This document shows, one piece after another, positions 41,554 to 50,164 of a stretch of DNA of 64,000 nucleotides. Every line of letters starts with the position of its first letter. The first letter of the stretch is position 1. The notes below the pieces were generated by a model. It was not told where the DNA came from. It saw only the letters and a list, made by a program, of their open reading frames with translations, and made no database searches. The position numbers and the translations under genes were made by a program. The DNA comes from Terrimesophilobacter sp038243605 (GTDB lineage Bacteria > Actinomycetota > Actinomycetes > Actinomycetales > Microbacteriaceae), in contig JBBSQX010000001.1 of NCBI GenBank assembly GCA_038243605.1, positions 271,563 through 335,562 on the forward strand. The letters are read 5' to 3'.

Positions 41554-41643
41554 TGTCTTCACCCCTGACTGTGTGCCGCACGGTGCCCGCAATGAGTGCG
41601 GGTTGCAAGGAAGAATACCAACAGCCAAGTTATGATCGAGACC

Positions 41644-42423
41644 ATGCCTGCCGTTGCCTACCGCACCATTCTTGGTGGCGTGCTCGCGGCCTCGATCGTG
41701 CTTGGTCTTGCTGCGTGTGCGCCTGAGCGCGCGCCGATGCCGGTGCCCACGCCGACGGCCTCTGAAACAAGTGACGCTCCGCTTCCGGCGCCCGTGCAAA
41801 AAGAGAAGTCGTTCTTCGATAAAGGGCAGTACTCCATTGACGACCCGCTGAGCATCTGGGTGGTCAACGATAAGCTGCGCCCGCTGAATCCGATCGATTA
41901 CATTCCGCCGGACATGGTGGATGCCGATGTTCCCTATGTTTACGAACCGCTCATGCGGCCGGAAGCTGCCGCCGCTATTGTTCCGATGTTCGCCGCCTCA
42001 GCGGCAGAGGGCGGCGGCACCATGCAGGTGCAGAACGCCTACCGCTCCTTCGAGACTCAGACGCGTAACTACAACCGCATGTTTGGCTCTATTGGTGAAG
42101 CTGCGGCAGACAACGACACTGCGCGCCCCGGTTACAGCGAACACCAAACCGGGTGGACGGCAGATGTCGCCTCGTATCCGAGTCAATGCGACATTCAGGA
42201 GTGCTTCGGCGACACCTCGCAGGGTGTCTGGCTCGCCGCCAACGCGTGGCGGTTTGGGTTCGTCATCCGCTACCCGCAAGGCAAAACCGACGTCACCGGG
42301 TATGTGTATGAGCCATGGCATATTCGCTACGTGGGCATTCCGCTTTCTACCGAGATGCACAACACCGGCATCCTGACGTTGGAGGAGTTCTTTGGACTGC
42401 CGCCTGCACCGAGCTACCCATGA
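41644..42423 (+). CDS. VanY-like D-alanyl-D-alanine carboxypeptidase lipoprotein
   Basis: A 259-aa exported peptidase of the M15/VanY family. A hydrophobic signal ends in lipobox LAAC, giving a lipid-anchored protein, followed by a Pro/Thr linker. The zinc-site motifs are SEHQTGWTADV (His and Asp ligands) and EPWHIRYVG (third His), with YRSFETQTRNY as substrate loop. It would trim terminal D-Ala from peptidoglycan stems. ATG 41644 lies 7 nt after TATGAT (41631-41636), a leaderless arrangement; ATG 41632 is an alternative. It overlaps pheA as ATGA. Confidence 0.85.
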   Translation: MPAVAYRTILGGVLAASIVLGLAACAPERAPMPVPTPTASETSDAPLPAPVQKEKSFFDKGQYSIDDPLSIWVVNDKLRPLNPIDYIPPDMVDADVPYVYEPLMRPEAAAAIVPMFAASAAEGGGTMQVQNAYRSFETQTRNYNRMFGSIGEAAADNDTARPGYSEHQTGWTADVASYPSQCDIQECFGDTSQGVWLAANAWRFGFVIRYPQGKTDVTGYVYEPWHIRYVGIPLSTEMHNTGILTLEEFFGLPPAPSYP

Positions 42424-43370
42424 CGAATCCTGACGAAACTTACAGCTACCTGGGGCCGGCCGGTACCTTCACCTGGGCAGCGTTGTCGCAGGTTCCTGAG
42501 GCCGCAGGTAAACACTGGCGGGCAGTCAACAATGTTGGCGAGGCTCTCGACGATGTAGTTTCTCGCCGCAGCGCTGCGGCGATGATTGCCATCGAGAATT
42601 CCGTCGACGGCGGAGTGAGCGCTGCACAGGATGCGCTCGCGAACGGTCACGGGCTGCGAATTCTCGGCGAGTATCTTGTGCCGGTGAACTTTGTGCTCGT
42701 CGCACGGCCGGGCACCAAACTTGCCGATGTCACGGTGATCAACGCTCACCCTGTGGCCTACGCGCAGTGCCATCGCTGGCTTGAGCGCACTCTGCCACGC
42801 CACGGACATCTTCCGGCTACCTCCAATGTTTCGGCGGCCGCGAGCCTTCTCGATGGTTCTTCTCAGGGAGCGGATGCCGCTATCGCCCCGCCCGGCATCA
42901 CAGAGCACCACGACCTCGAGGTGCTCGCGAACGACATTGGGGATAACCCGAACGCCGTGACCCGCTTCGTGCTTGTGGGCCGCGCGGAGTCGATTCCCGC
43001 CGCGACGGGTGCCGATAAGACGAGCATCATCGTCGAGTTGCCCTCTGACGAGCCCGGGGCGTTGCTGGACATGCTCGAACAGTTCGCCACGCGTGGCGTG
43101 AACTTGAGTCTCATTCAGTCGCGACCCATTGGCGACACGCTTGGTCGCTACCGCTTCGTCATTGACCTGCACGGTCACATTCTCGATGAGCGCGTCGCGG
43201 ATGCCCTGCTCGGCCTCAAACGTTTCAGCCCCAACGTGATCTTTCTCGGCTCCTATCCTCGGGCCGACAAGGTGCGCACGGAGGTCAGCGGCCGCTACAA
43301 CAACGAGGTTTTTGCTGACGCGCGTGACTGGTTGCGTGGGATTGTTGCTGGGGAGCCCGATCGTGACTGA
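42420..43370 (+). CDS. pheA: Prephenate dehydratase
   Basis: A 316-aa enzyme of phenylalanine biosynthesis converting prephenate to phenylpyruvate. The dehydratase domain (YSYLGPAGTFTWAAL, ENSVDGGVSAAQDAL, and the TRF motif in NAVTRFVLVGR) is followed by a C-terminal ACT domain (SIIVELPSDEPGALLDMLEQFATRGVNLSLIQSRP) for allosteric control by Phe. No chorismate mutase domain is fused. The ATG overlaps the VanY-like stop, and its end overlaps the next membrane protein gene by 8 nt, so it lies in a compact operon. Confidence 0.93.
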   Translation: MTNPDETYSYLGPAGTFTWAALSQVPEAAGKHWRAVNNVGEALDDVVSRRSAAAMIAIENSVDGGVSAAQDALANGHGLRILGEYLVPVNFVLVARPGTKLADVTVINAHPVAYAQCHRWLERTLPRHGHLPATSNVSAAASLLDGSSQGADAAIAPPGITEHHDLEVLANDIGDNPNAVTRFVLVGRAESIPAATGADKTSIIVELPSDEPGALLDMLEQFATRGVNLSLIQSRPIGDTLGRYRFVIDLHGHILDERVADALLGLKRFSPNVIFLGSYPRADKVRTEVSGRYNNEVFADARDWLRGIVAGEPDRD

Positions 43371-43878
43371 GGTAGGCGATCCCGCAAAGTTGGGTGCCGG
43401 AAAGTTCGATCCGCGGTTTGATCCGCGATTTCAGCCGGGATATGGGGGTGATCCGAGGGGCAGTGAGCGTGGGGGTGCTCGACCTGAAACGGGGGAGCTT
43501 CGTGCGCCTCAAAGTGAGGAGACTCGGCGCGCGGAACCAGAGCGCGTGGAAACAGTGAGTGCGGAGCCAGGGCCAACGGAACCAGTGCCAACGGAACCAG
43601 CGCACACAGAACCAGAGCCGGGCATCGCTGACGAGGTGGAACCCAACCCGTTCGAACGCACCCTGTGGGTCGTTGCGTTAGTTCTCGTGGTTGGCGGGGT
43701 CGCTGCTGCGCTCTGGGCAAACAGTTTCAATTACGAGGCGGCGATCAACGCATGGGGCTGGCAGCAGATCATTCGGGTTTCGGCGTGGGCGCTTACGACC
43801 CCGATGACCACGGTTGGCCTTGCGACCGGAGTCGGCTTGCTCTTTCGCCGTGCCATCACGTGGAAGCCTGTCCGGTGA
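43363..43878 (+). CDS. Membrane protein with proline/glutamate-rich N-terminus
   Basis: A 171-aa protein of unknown family. Its first ~90 residues are hydrophilic and repetitive (GPTEPVPTEPAHTEPEPG), probably disordered. Two transmembrane helices follow (WVVALVLVVGGVAAALWA and ISVSAWALTTPMTTVGLATGVGLLF-like). GTG 43363 overlaps the pheA stop by 8 nt. The C-terminal half resembles the next gene product in layout, suggesting an ancient duplication of a two-helix module. Function unknown. Confidence 0.65.
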   Translation: MTEVGDPAKLGAGKFDPRFDPRFQPGYGGDPRGSERGGARPETGELRAPQSEETRRAEPERVETVSAEPGPTEPVPTEPAHTEPEPGIADEVEPNPFERTLWVVALVLVVGGVAAALWANSFNYEAAINAWGWQQIIRVSAWALTTPMTTVGLATGVGLLFRRAITWKPVR

Positions 43879-44204
43879 GTCGGCGCAACCCATGGCTCGG
43901 TGCGCTGTGGAGCATCGCAGCTGTACTTATCGTCGGCGCTCTCGCCGCGCAGTTTTGGGTTGCCTCTTTCTACTATCAAGAGAGCGTCACTGGCCCAGGC
44001 ACTGAGGTGATAAACGTACTTCAGCAGCTTGCAGACACTCTCGTCATGCCCGCGTTTATTGTCGGTTTCGCGACGGTGGCCGGACTACTTTTTCTCCACG
44101 CGAGGAATCACGCGAAGAATCACGCGAAGAACCTTCCTCGCAACCACGCGAGCAAAGTCAGTCGTGAGGGTACTCAGCGAGAAGGCACTCATGCTCCATA
44201 TTGA
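43875..44204 (+). CDS. Small two-helix membrane protein
   Basis: A 109-aa protein with two hydrophobic helices (LWSIAAVLIVGALAAQFWVASF and TLVMPAFIVGFATVAGLLFLHA) and a basic, repetitive tail (HARNHAKNHAKNLPRNHASK). The GTG start overlaps the preceding stop as GTGA. The two-helix layout with a ~20-residue outer loop mirrors the C-terminal half of the preceding gene product, consistent with paralogy. The 3' end overlaps the MgtC-family start by 14 nt. No function can be assigned. Confidence 0.62.
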   Translation: MSRRNPWLGALWSIAAVLIVGALAAQFWVASFYYQESVTGPGTEVINVLQQLADTLVMPAFIVGFATVAGLLFLHARNHAKNHAKNLPRNHASKVSREGTQREGTHAPY

Positions 44205-44901
44205 TTTCGTCAATGACACGACACTGACTCAGGTTTTTCTCCTGACTCTGGCGTTTGTGCTCAGCGCGATTATCGGCGGTGAGCGTCAGCGCAAGCTCAA
44301 GAGCGCGGGGCTGCGCACTCACACTCTGGTCGGGTTGGGGGCTGCGGTCTTCACGCTCGTCTCCGCGTATGGTTTTGTGACGATCCTTGGCCCAGACGTT
44401 GTGCTCGACCCGTCCAGGATCGCGGCGCAGATCGTCTCTGGCATCGGGTTCCTCGGAGCCGGCGTCATCTTCGTTCGCCAGAACGTTGTCAACGGTCTGA
44501 CGACGGCAGCAAGCATTTGGATGACGGCGGCCGTTGGCATGGCGTGTGGCGCGGGGATGGCGCTGATCGCGGTGATTGCTACCGGGCTGTATCTCCTTGC
44601 TGTGTTCTTTTTGCCGTTCTTGGGGCGGTTCATTCCCACCATCGACAAGAACGAGATTTTTGTTATTTCGTACAAGGAGAGCAGGGGCATTCTGCGAGAT
44701 ATTTTGACTGTCGCAACGAAGCTTGGTTACGAGGCATCCCTGACGAAGACGCACAGGGTCGAGCTGGAGGGCAAAGCTCCACGGGTTGAGGCTGACATGA
44801 GGTTCCGGCATGGGCGCGGGCCAATTGAGGATCTCGTTGAGGGCCTGTCGGAGATTAAGGGCGTGCTGTCGGTGCAGATCACGAAGGATGAGAACGAGTA
44901 G
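44191..44901 (+). CDS. MgtC/SapB family membrane protein
   Basis: A 236-aa protein with an N-terminal MgtC/SapB membrane domain of about five helices (VFLLTLAFVLSAIIGGERQRKLKSAGLRTHTLVGLGAAVFTLVS; QIVSGIGFLGAGVIFV; NGLTTAASIWMTAAVGMACGAG). A C-terminal ACT-like cytoplasmic domain of about 80 residues follows. MgtC proteins affect growth in low magnesium and modulate F-type ATPase in some bacteria. ATG 44191 has GAGAAGG about 6 nt upstream. It is the last gene of the compact pheA-linked operon. Confidence 0.84.
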   Translation: MLHIDFVNDTTLTQVFLLTLAFVLSAIIGGERQRKLKSAGLRTHTLVGLGAAVFTLVSAYGFVTILGPDVVLDPSRIAAQIVSGIGFLGAGVIFVRQNVVNGLTTAASIWMTAAVGMACGAGMALIAVIATGLYLLAVFFLPFLGRFIPTIDKNEIFVISYKESRGILRDILTVATKLGYEASLTKTHRVELEGKAPRVEADMRFRHGRGPIEDLVEGLSEIKGVLSVQITKDENE

Positions 44902-45141
44902 TCTGCGCCAAAAAGTTAAGTGTCTAACGTCAGACCGTTGACATTACGAGCTTCGGGGCGTGACAATCAAAGACACAGTTACCTGCCTGTCCCCCAAACG
45001 GGAAAGTCAGCGAATTATTGAGCGTGCTCAAGCTCACTCCGGTTAAGGTGCCGGGGTGCTTGCGTCAACCAAATGTTCACCTGCCCGGCGTACTTTCCGT
45101 GCGTGTGGTCAAAAAAGTCAGCTTCAACAATCGGAGAAACA
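44902..45141 (+). promoter_or_regulatory. Promoter and long leader of the ABC importer operon
   Basis: A promoter-like pair, TTGACA (44938-44943) and GACAAT (44962-44967) with an 18-nt spacer, predicts a start near 44974 and a 5' leader of about 168 nt before the binding-protein ATG. GGAGAA precedes that ATG. The leader was inspected for known riboswitch cores (TPP, SAM, ykkC-like) without a convincing match. Confidence 0.45.
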
Positions 45142-46272
45142 ATGTTCAAGTCTCGTAAGCTCAGCGGCTTAGCGGCACTGGTCGCGGTCGCAGCGCTCAC
45201 GCTCAGCGGATGCTCGGCGAGTGACGGCAGTTCACCCAGTGGCAGCGCTGGCGCAGTTGACGCAGCTACGGCAACAAGCGCCACTGACTTCGGGGGTATG
45301 GATGCCCTCGTCGCCGCAGCGAAAAAGGAGGGCACGCTCAACGTCATCGCGCTTCCGGACGACTGGGCCAACTACGGCAAGATCATTGCTGCGTTCAAGA
45401 CCAAATACGGAATCACGGTCAACTCCGCGAACCCCAATGGTTCGAGTGCAGATGAGATCAAGGCTGCAGACGACAACAAAGGTCAGGACACCGCGCCTGA
45501 CGTCTTCGACCTTGGCGCAGCGGTAGCGCTCGCGAACACGGCAAAGTTTGCACCGTACAAGGTCGCGAACTGGGAAGAAATCCCGGCCGAGAACAAAGAG
45601 TCGACCGGTCTGTGGGTCAACGACTACACAGGCAGTATGTCGATCGGGTACAACTCAAATAAGTACCCGAAGCCGACAAGCCTGAAGGACCTCCTGAAGT
45701 CGGATTACAAGGGTGCTGTTGTCATCAATGGTGACCCGACACAGGCGGGCGCGGCCTTCGCCGCTATCGGTCTGATCTCGGCGCAAAATGGTGGATCCAT
45801 GGATGACTTCCAGCCCGGAATCGAGTACATCAAGGAACTCAAGAAGGCGGGAAACTTCCTCACGGTTGACCCCACCCCGGCGACCATCGCCTCGGGTGAA
45901 ACTGGCGTCGTCTTCGACTGGAGTTACAACAACCTTGCCGCGGCGGCAGCTGTTCCCGGGTGGAAGGTCACGACCCTTCCCGGAACCGCGTACATCAGCT
46001 ACTACAACCAGGCCATCAACCTTGATGCACCGCACCCCGCCGCAGCTCGCCTGTGGCAGGAGTTCATCTACAGCCCAGAGGCACAGAACCTGTACCTTGC
46101 CAGTGGCGCGTACCCGGTGACCCTCGATGCAATGGTGACGGCGGGAACTGTCGACAAGACGGCGCTCGATTCGGTCGGAGAGCTTCCCAAGGAACGGGTC
46201 ACCCCGACCGCTGACCAAACGGATGCCGCAAATAAGCTGCTCGCAGCTGACTGGGCTGTGGCCATTGGTTAG
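45142..46272 (+). CDS. ABC importer substrate-binding lipoprotein (Fe/polyamine/phosphonate type)
   Basis: A 376-aa extracellular solute-binding protein. The signal peptide ends in lipobox LSGC (AALTLSGCSAS), followed by a Ser/Gly/Ala linker and a family-1 binding fold (GTLNVIALPDDWANYGKIIAAFKTKYGITVNSANPNGSSADEI). Similar proteins bind ferric iron, thiamine, polyamines or 2-aminoethylphosphonate, and the sequence does not decide between them. ATG 45142 has GGAGAA upstream. It heads an operon with two permeases and an ATPase. Confidence 0.82.
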   Translation: MFKSRKLSGLAALVAVAALTLSGCSASDGSSPSGSAGAVDAATATSATDFGGMDALVAAAKKEGTLNVIALPDDWANYGKIIAAFKTKYGITVNSANPNGSSADEIKAADDNKGQDTAPDVFDLGAAVALANTAKFAPYKVANWEEIPAENKESTGLWVNDYTGSMSIGYNSNKYPKPTSLKDLLKSDYKGAVVINGDPTQAGAAFAAIGLISAQNGGSMDDFQPGIEYIKELKKAGNFLTVDPTPATIASGETGVVFDWSYNNLAAAAAVPGWKVTTLPGTAYISYYNQAINLDAPHPAAARLWQEFIYSPEAQNLYLASGAYPVTLDAMVTAGTVDKTALDSVGELPKERVTPTADQTDAANKLLAADWAVAIG

Positions 46273-46278
46273 TAGAGT

Positions 46279-47226
46279 GTGGCCGTGACTGTAGCGTCTG
46301 CACCAACCGCCGCTCGTGGTGACGCCGGGGCTGCGCCCCGGCGTCACCCGCACGCTGGGCCCGCCATCATTCGGCGGCCACAGCGGCGCTTGGCCTATCT
46401 GGGGTTGACGCCCTTCGCCTTCTACGTCGTACTCTTTCTTGCGCTGCCGACAATTCTTGCCTTGGCCACTGGGTTTTTTGACAACGATGGGGCCTTCACG
46501 TTCGGCAACATTGCGGCCGTCTTTGAGCCGGTCATCCTCAACACGTTTATCTCATCATTTTGGGTTTCTGCTCTCACCGCAATTGTTGGGGCTATCGTCG
46601 GAGCCCTGGTCTGTTACGCCCTTCTTGGCACAAAGGCTGATGGTCGTCTTCGCCAGATTATCGAGTCTGCCTCCAGCGTTCTTTCGCAGTTCGGAGGTGT
46701 CGTGCTCGCCTTCGCCTTCATCGCCACCATGGGGATGCAGGGCTTGGTGACGGTGTGGCTGCGCGACCTTGTGAACTTCGACATCTATTCAGAGGGCGTG
46801 TGGCTCTACAGCGTGCCCGGGCTCATTCTGCCGTACATCTATTTTCAGATTCCTCTCATGATCATTACGTTTCTTCCCGCGATGGATGGCTTGAAGCCGC
46901 AATGGGCGGAGGCGAACGCCACCCTCGGCGGTGGGCGTATCACCTACTGGACGAAGATCGCCGCCCCCGTACTCGCGCCAGCATTCTTCGGCAGCCTACT
47001 TTTGCTCTTTGCTAATGCATTCTCCGCGTATGCGACAGCGGCGGCGTTGATCAGCCAAGGGTCCCAAATCGTGCCCCTTCAGATCAGAGCAGCACTCGTT
47101 AGCGAAACGATCCTCGGCAGAGAGAACATGGCGGGGGCGCTCGCCCTCGGCATGATCGTGGTCATGATCGTCGTGATGACGGCGTATTCGTTCCTGCAAA
47201 AACGTACGACCCTGTGGCAACGATGA
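46279..47226 (+). CDS. ABC importer permease 1
   Basis: A 315-aa inner-membrane permease with six hydrophobic helices starting at RLAYLGLTPFAFYVVLFLALPTILALATGFF. Its EAA loop (WAEANATLGGGRITYWTKIAAPVLAPAFFGS) is somewhat diverged. It starts at GTG 6 nt after the binding-protein stop and overlaps permease 2 as ATGA. Together the two permeases form the pore of an importer in the Fe/polyamine/phosphonate class. Confidence 0.85.
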   Translation: MAVTVASAPTAARGDAGAAPRRHPHAGPAIIRRPQRRLAYLGLTPFAFYVVLFLALPTILALATGFFDNDGAFTFGNIAAVFEPVILNTFISSFWVSALTAIVGAIVGALVCYALLGTKADGRLRQIIESASSVLSQFGGVVLAFAFIATMGMQGLVTVWLRDLVNFDIYSEGVWLYSVPGLILPYIYFQIPLMIITFLPAMDGLKPQWAEANATLGGGRITYWTKIAAPVLAPAFFGSLLLLFANAFSAYATAAALISQGSQIVPLQIRAALVSETILGRENMAGALALGMIVVMIVVMTAYSFLQKRTTLWQR

Positions 47227-48056
47227 CGGCGCAGGTCTCTCGCACGGATATCGCCCCCAGCAAGCCTGCACGGTGGCTGATTCTGGGCATCGTTGGCCTT
47301 CTTTTTGCCATCCCCATCATCTCCATGATCGAGTTCACACTGCGCGCTGGACTTGCCGGCGGATACACCTTCTCGCACTGGACCGGACTGTTCGATCCGG
47401 CCAACGCCTCGAAATATGACGTGCTGTACACCGGTCTCACCAATTCGCTCGTGCTGGCGCTCGTCACGGTGGCGATCGTGCTTGTGATACTTCTTCCCAC
47501 CATGGTGCTCGTGCAGTTGAAGTTCCCCGCCTTCCGGCGCGTTCTCGAGTTCATTTGCATCATCCCCATCACCGTGCCCGCCATCGTCTTGGTCGTCGGG
47601 CTGGCGCCCGTCTACTCGGTCATTGCGAAGATCTTCGGTAGTGGCACCTGGACATTGGCGTTCGCGTACGGCATCACCGTGTTGCCGTACGCCTACCGCA
47701 CCATTCAGTCAAACCTCGGCGCCATCGATGTGAATGTCTTGAGTGAGGCGGCAAGATCACTTGGCGCGTCGTGGATGTCAGTGTTTTGGCGGGTGCTCAT
47801 ACCCAACCTGCGTCGCGGCATTATGGCCGCATCGTTCATCTCGGTTGCGGTGGTGCTCGGAGAATTCACCATCGCTTCCCTGCTGAGCCGGCAAAACCTT
47901 CAAACCTCAATTCTGCTGATGTCGCAGAGTGATCCGTATGTGGCCATCATCATCGCGCTCATTGCCCTCGCTTTCGTCTTCGTACTGCTTCTGGTCATCG
48001 GCTGGATCGGAAGTGCGGGCAAATCCAAACGCAACAAGAGCGGAGTGACATCGTGA
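47223..48056 (+). CDS. ABC importer permease 2
   Basis: A 277-aa permease with six helices and EAA loop SEAARSLGASWMSVFWRVLIPNLRRGIMAAS, which contacts the ATPase. ATG 47223 lies in an ATGA overlap with permease 1, and the stop overlaps the ATPase start as GTGA. The arrangement shows obligate co-translation of the membrane complex. Confidence 0.86.
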   Translation: MTAQVSRTDIAPSKPARWLILGIVGLLFAIPIISMIEFTLRAGLAGGYTFSHWTGLFDPANASKYDVLYTGLTNSLVLALVTVAIVLVILLPTMVLVQLKFPAFRRVLEFICIIPITVPAIVLVVGLAPVYSVIAKIFGSGTWTLAFAYGITVLPYAYRTIQSNLGAIDVNVLSEAARSLGASWMSVFWRVLIPNLRRGIMAASFISVAVVLGEFTIASLLSRQNLQTSILLMSQSDPYVAIIIALIALAFVFVLLLVIGWIGSAGKSKRNKSGVTS

Positions 48057-49093
48057 GCTCACCCCAGAGTGTCGCCGTCGAATTGGTGAGCATCACCAAG
48101 ACTTTCGGCACCCAACTGGCGCTTAACGCGTTGAGCCTCTCCGCCAAACCCGGCGAGATGGTCGCTCTGCTTGGTCCGAGCGGGTGCGGAAAGACGACGG
48201 CCCTTCGATCAATAGCGGGCCTGGAATCCGTCGACTCCGGCACCATTTTGATTGACGGAGAAGATGTCACCGATCGATCAACCAATAAACGCGACATCGG
48301 GATGGTTTTTCAGTCCTACTCCCTGTTCCCACACCTCACCGCGGGCGAGAACGTCGAGTTTGGGCTGCGGATGCGCAAAGTCGGCGCCGCAGAGAGACGA
48401 AAGAGAGCCGCAGAGACTTTGGCGATGGTCGGTCTTGACCGTCATGTCGATCGCTACGCTCACGAACTCAGCGGGGGTCAGCAGCAGCGGGTTGCGCTGG
48501 CCAGAGCCCTCGTCACCGAACCTCGGGTGCTGTTGCTTGACGAGCCGCTCTCCGCGTTGGACGCAAAAGTGCGAGTGCAATTGCGAGAGGAGATTCGCCG
48601 AATCCAAACTCAGCTCGGCATCACGACGTTTTTTGTGACGCACGACCAAGAGGAGGCGCTCGCTATTGCTGACCGCGTGGCCGTGATGCAAAAAGGAAAC
48701 ATCGATCAGATTGGTTCGCCGGAGGAGCTTTATCAGCATCCCACAACTCCGTTCGTTGCTGAATTCATTGGCCTGAGCAACCGCCTTGAGGGGGTTGTCG
48801 TCGGCGGCAAAGTCGAGGTCCTCGGCCACACTCTTCCGCTCCTGCACCCGGAGACCGCGCCAGGCCCAGTACGAGTGCTCGTGCGACCAGAGGATGTTGA
48901 GCTCGCGAGTGCTGGGATGCCTGGCACCGTCGTCTCGTCAAGCTTTCTTGGCTCGTTTCGACGCACCAATGTGTTGCTCGCCGATGGCAAGACGATCGTC
49001 GCCGTGCAGCACAGCGTTCGAGACAACCCCCAGCAGGGCGAGAGCGTGTTCCTCGCGTTGAACGGTGCAGCAGTGTCGGTGGTGCCGCTCTGA
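48053..49093 (+). CDS. ABC importer ATP-binding protein
   Basis: A 346-aa ATPase. Walker A is GPSGCGKT (near 42-49), the Q-loop VFQSYSLFPH, the signature LSGGQQQRVALARA, Walker B LLLDEPLSALD and the switch VTHDQEEAL. A C-terminal TOBE domain follows (PGPVRVLVRPEDVELA). It starts at GTG overlapping the permease stop. The 3' end carries a 20-bp sequence repeated just after the gene (49101-49120). It completes a four-gene importer of unknown ligand. Confidence 0.87.
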   Translation: MSSPQSVAVELVSITKTFGTQLALNALSLSAKPGEMVALLGPSGCGKTTALRSIAGLESVDSGTILIDGEDVTDRSTNKRDIGMVFQSYSLFPHLTAGENVEFGLRMRKVGAAERRKRAAETLAMVGLDRHVDRYAHELSGGQQQRVALARALVTEPRVLLLDEPLSALDAKVRVQLREEIRRIQTQLGITTFFVTHDQEEALAIADRVAVMQKGNIDQIGSPEELYQHPTTPFVAEFIGLSNRLEGVVVGGKVEVLGHTLPLLHPETAPGPVRVLVRPEDVELASAGMPGTVVSSSFLGSFRRTNVLLADGKTIVAVQHSVRDNPQQGESVFLALNGAAVSVVPL

Positions 49094-49120
49094 TGGAGCG
49101 GCAGTGTCGGTGGTGCCGCT
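49070..49120. repeat. 20-bp direct repeat at the end of the importer ATPase gene
   Basis: GCAGTGTCGGTGGTGCCGCT occurs at 49070-49089 (last coding codons) and again at 49101-49120, immediately next to the convergent DagK-like stop. The 31-bp period suggests local duplication of the gene end. No terminator hairpin was seen in the 27-bp gap. Confidence 0.75.
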
Positions 49121-50122
49121 TTAGGCGGGCACCTTCACTATGAGTGAGCCGGCATCCGTGGTGCAGTCGATCGCCGTCACCGTGCCGAACTCGTCGCCGT
49201 CAAGCTGAAACTCTTGCGGGCTCTCGAGCCGTACCTGCAGCCGAGTGCCGCGAAAATAGGCAACGTCGCGCACGTCAGCAGTGAGATCGATGATCATGCG
49301 CCCAGCAGCGCTCTTGCGCAGCACGCCGTTCTCCCACGCGATTTTGTTCCACACGCGAAGCCAGCCGAAACGACCGCGAGGTTTGAGCGCCGCGATGTCG
49401 AGGATGCCGTCATCCGGCCGAGCGTCGGGTAGCAGCAGGATTCCACCGGGCAGCGAACCGCAGTTACCCACGATCAGCGTGTGGGCATTGAGCGGCTTTT
49501 CGGGGCGATCATCGAGACGAAAGTGAAGACGAACAGGTTTGAGCTCGGGAAGCGCCCGCATTCCGGCGTCGACGTAGGCGAGCCACCCGACAGCTTTCTT
49601 AAGGCGAGGGTTGGTTTTCGCGATCATTTTTGCGTCGAGCCCAATTCCGGCCATGACGAGAAACACATGCTCTTCTGACTCACCGTCAGGTCGAGTGATG
49701 GTGGCAACACCAAGGTCAAACTCGCGTTCGCGACCGCCAAAAGCGTTCTCCACGCAGGCATCCATATCCGTAAGGTGCAGGTCAATGTTGCGCGCGAAGA
49801 TGTTGCCCGTTCCCGACGGAACTAGGGCGAGAGGCACCGTCACGTCGCGCAGTGCCTCGGCCACAGCGCGAACGGTGCCGTCTCCCCCCGCGGCAATGAC
49901 AACATGGGCTCCGTCGCCAAGAGCCTTGCGAGTGATCACTTGGCCAGCATCCTGCTCGCTCGTTTCATACCAACGCGTGAGGCCCCAGCCGTGTTTTTCT
50001 TCCGCATTCTTGACCAAGCGACGAAGCTTTCGGTCATCAACCTTGACGGGGTTGTAGACAACGGCGGCATGGTTCTTGACTGTCGGCACGCGGCCCACCT
50101 CGGCTCCACCACTGATCGACAC
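49121..50122 (-). CDS. Diacylglycerol/lipid kinase family protein
   Basis: A 333-aa lipid kinase of the DagK/YegS/BmrU family. The ATP-binding glycine motif AAGGDGTVRAVAEAL (GGDGT, 79-83) and the SGTGNIFARN segment are intact, with a C-terminal beta-sandwich (LRKSAAGRMIIDLTADVRDVAYFRGTRLQVRLESPQEFQLDGD). It phosphorylates diacylglycerol or a related lipid at the membrane. GTG start with TAAGTT 6 nt upstream (complement of 50129-50134), so probably leaderless. It is divergent from serS across 42 bp. Confidence 0.87.
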   Translation of the reverse strand: MSISGGAEVGRVPTVKNHAAVVYNPVKVDDRKLRRLVKNAEEKHGWGLTRWYETSEQDAGQVITRKALGDGAHVVIAAGGDGTVRAVAEALRDVTVPLALVPSGTGNIFARNIDLHLTDMDACVENAFGGREREFDLGVATITRPDGESEEHVFLVMAGIGLDAKMIAKTNPRLKKAVGWLAYVDAGMRALPELKPVRLHFRLDDRPEKPLNAHTLIVGNCGSLPGGILLLPDARPDDGILDIAALKPRGRFGWLRVWNKIAWENGVLRKSAAGRMIIDLTADVRDVAYFRGTRLQVRLESPQEFQLDGDEFGTVTAIDCTTDAGSLIVKVPA

Positions 50123-50164
50123 GTCTCAAACTTACGTCACAGAACCGTTCAATAGAATGGTGGG
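50123..50164. promoter_or_regulatory. Divergent leaderless promoters of dagK-like gene and serS
   Basis: TAAGTT (complement of 50129-50134) and TAGAAT (50153-50158) each end 6 nt from their GTG start codons (50122 on minus, 50165 on plus). The -35 regions of both must interleave within 42 bp, so the two polymerases compete for the same DNA. Confidence 0.55.

Noticed and set aside
44974..45141. Known riboswitch in the importer leader
   Set aside because: No TPP, SAM, cobalamin or guanidine core sequence could be matched; only weak hairpins are visible.
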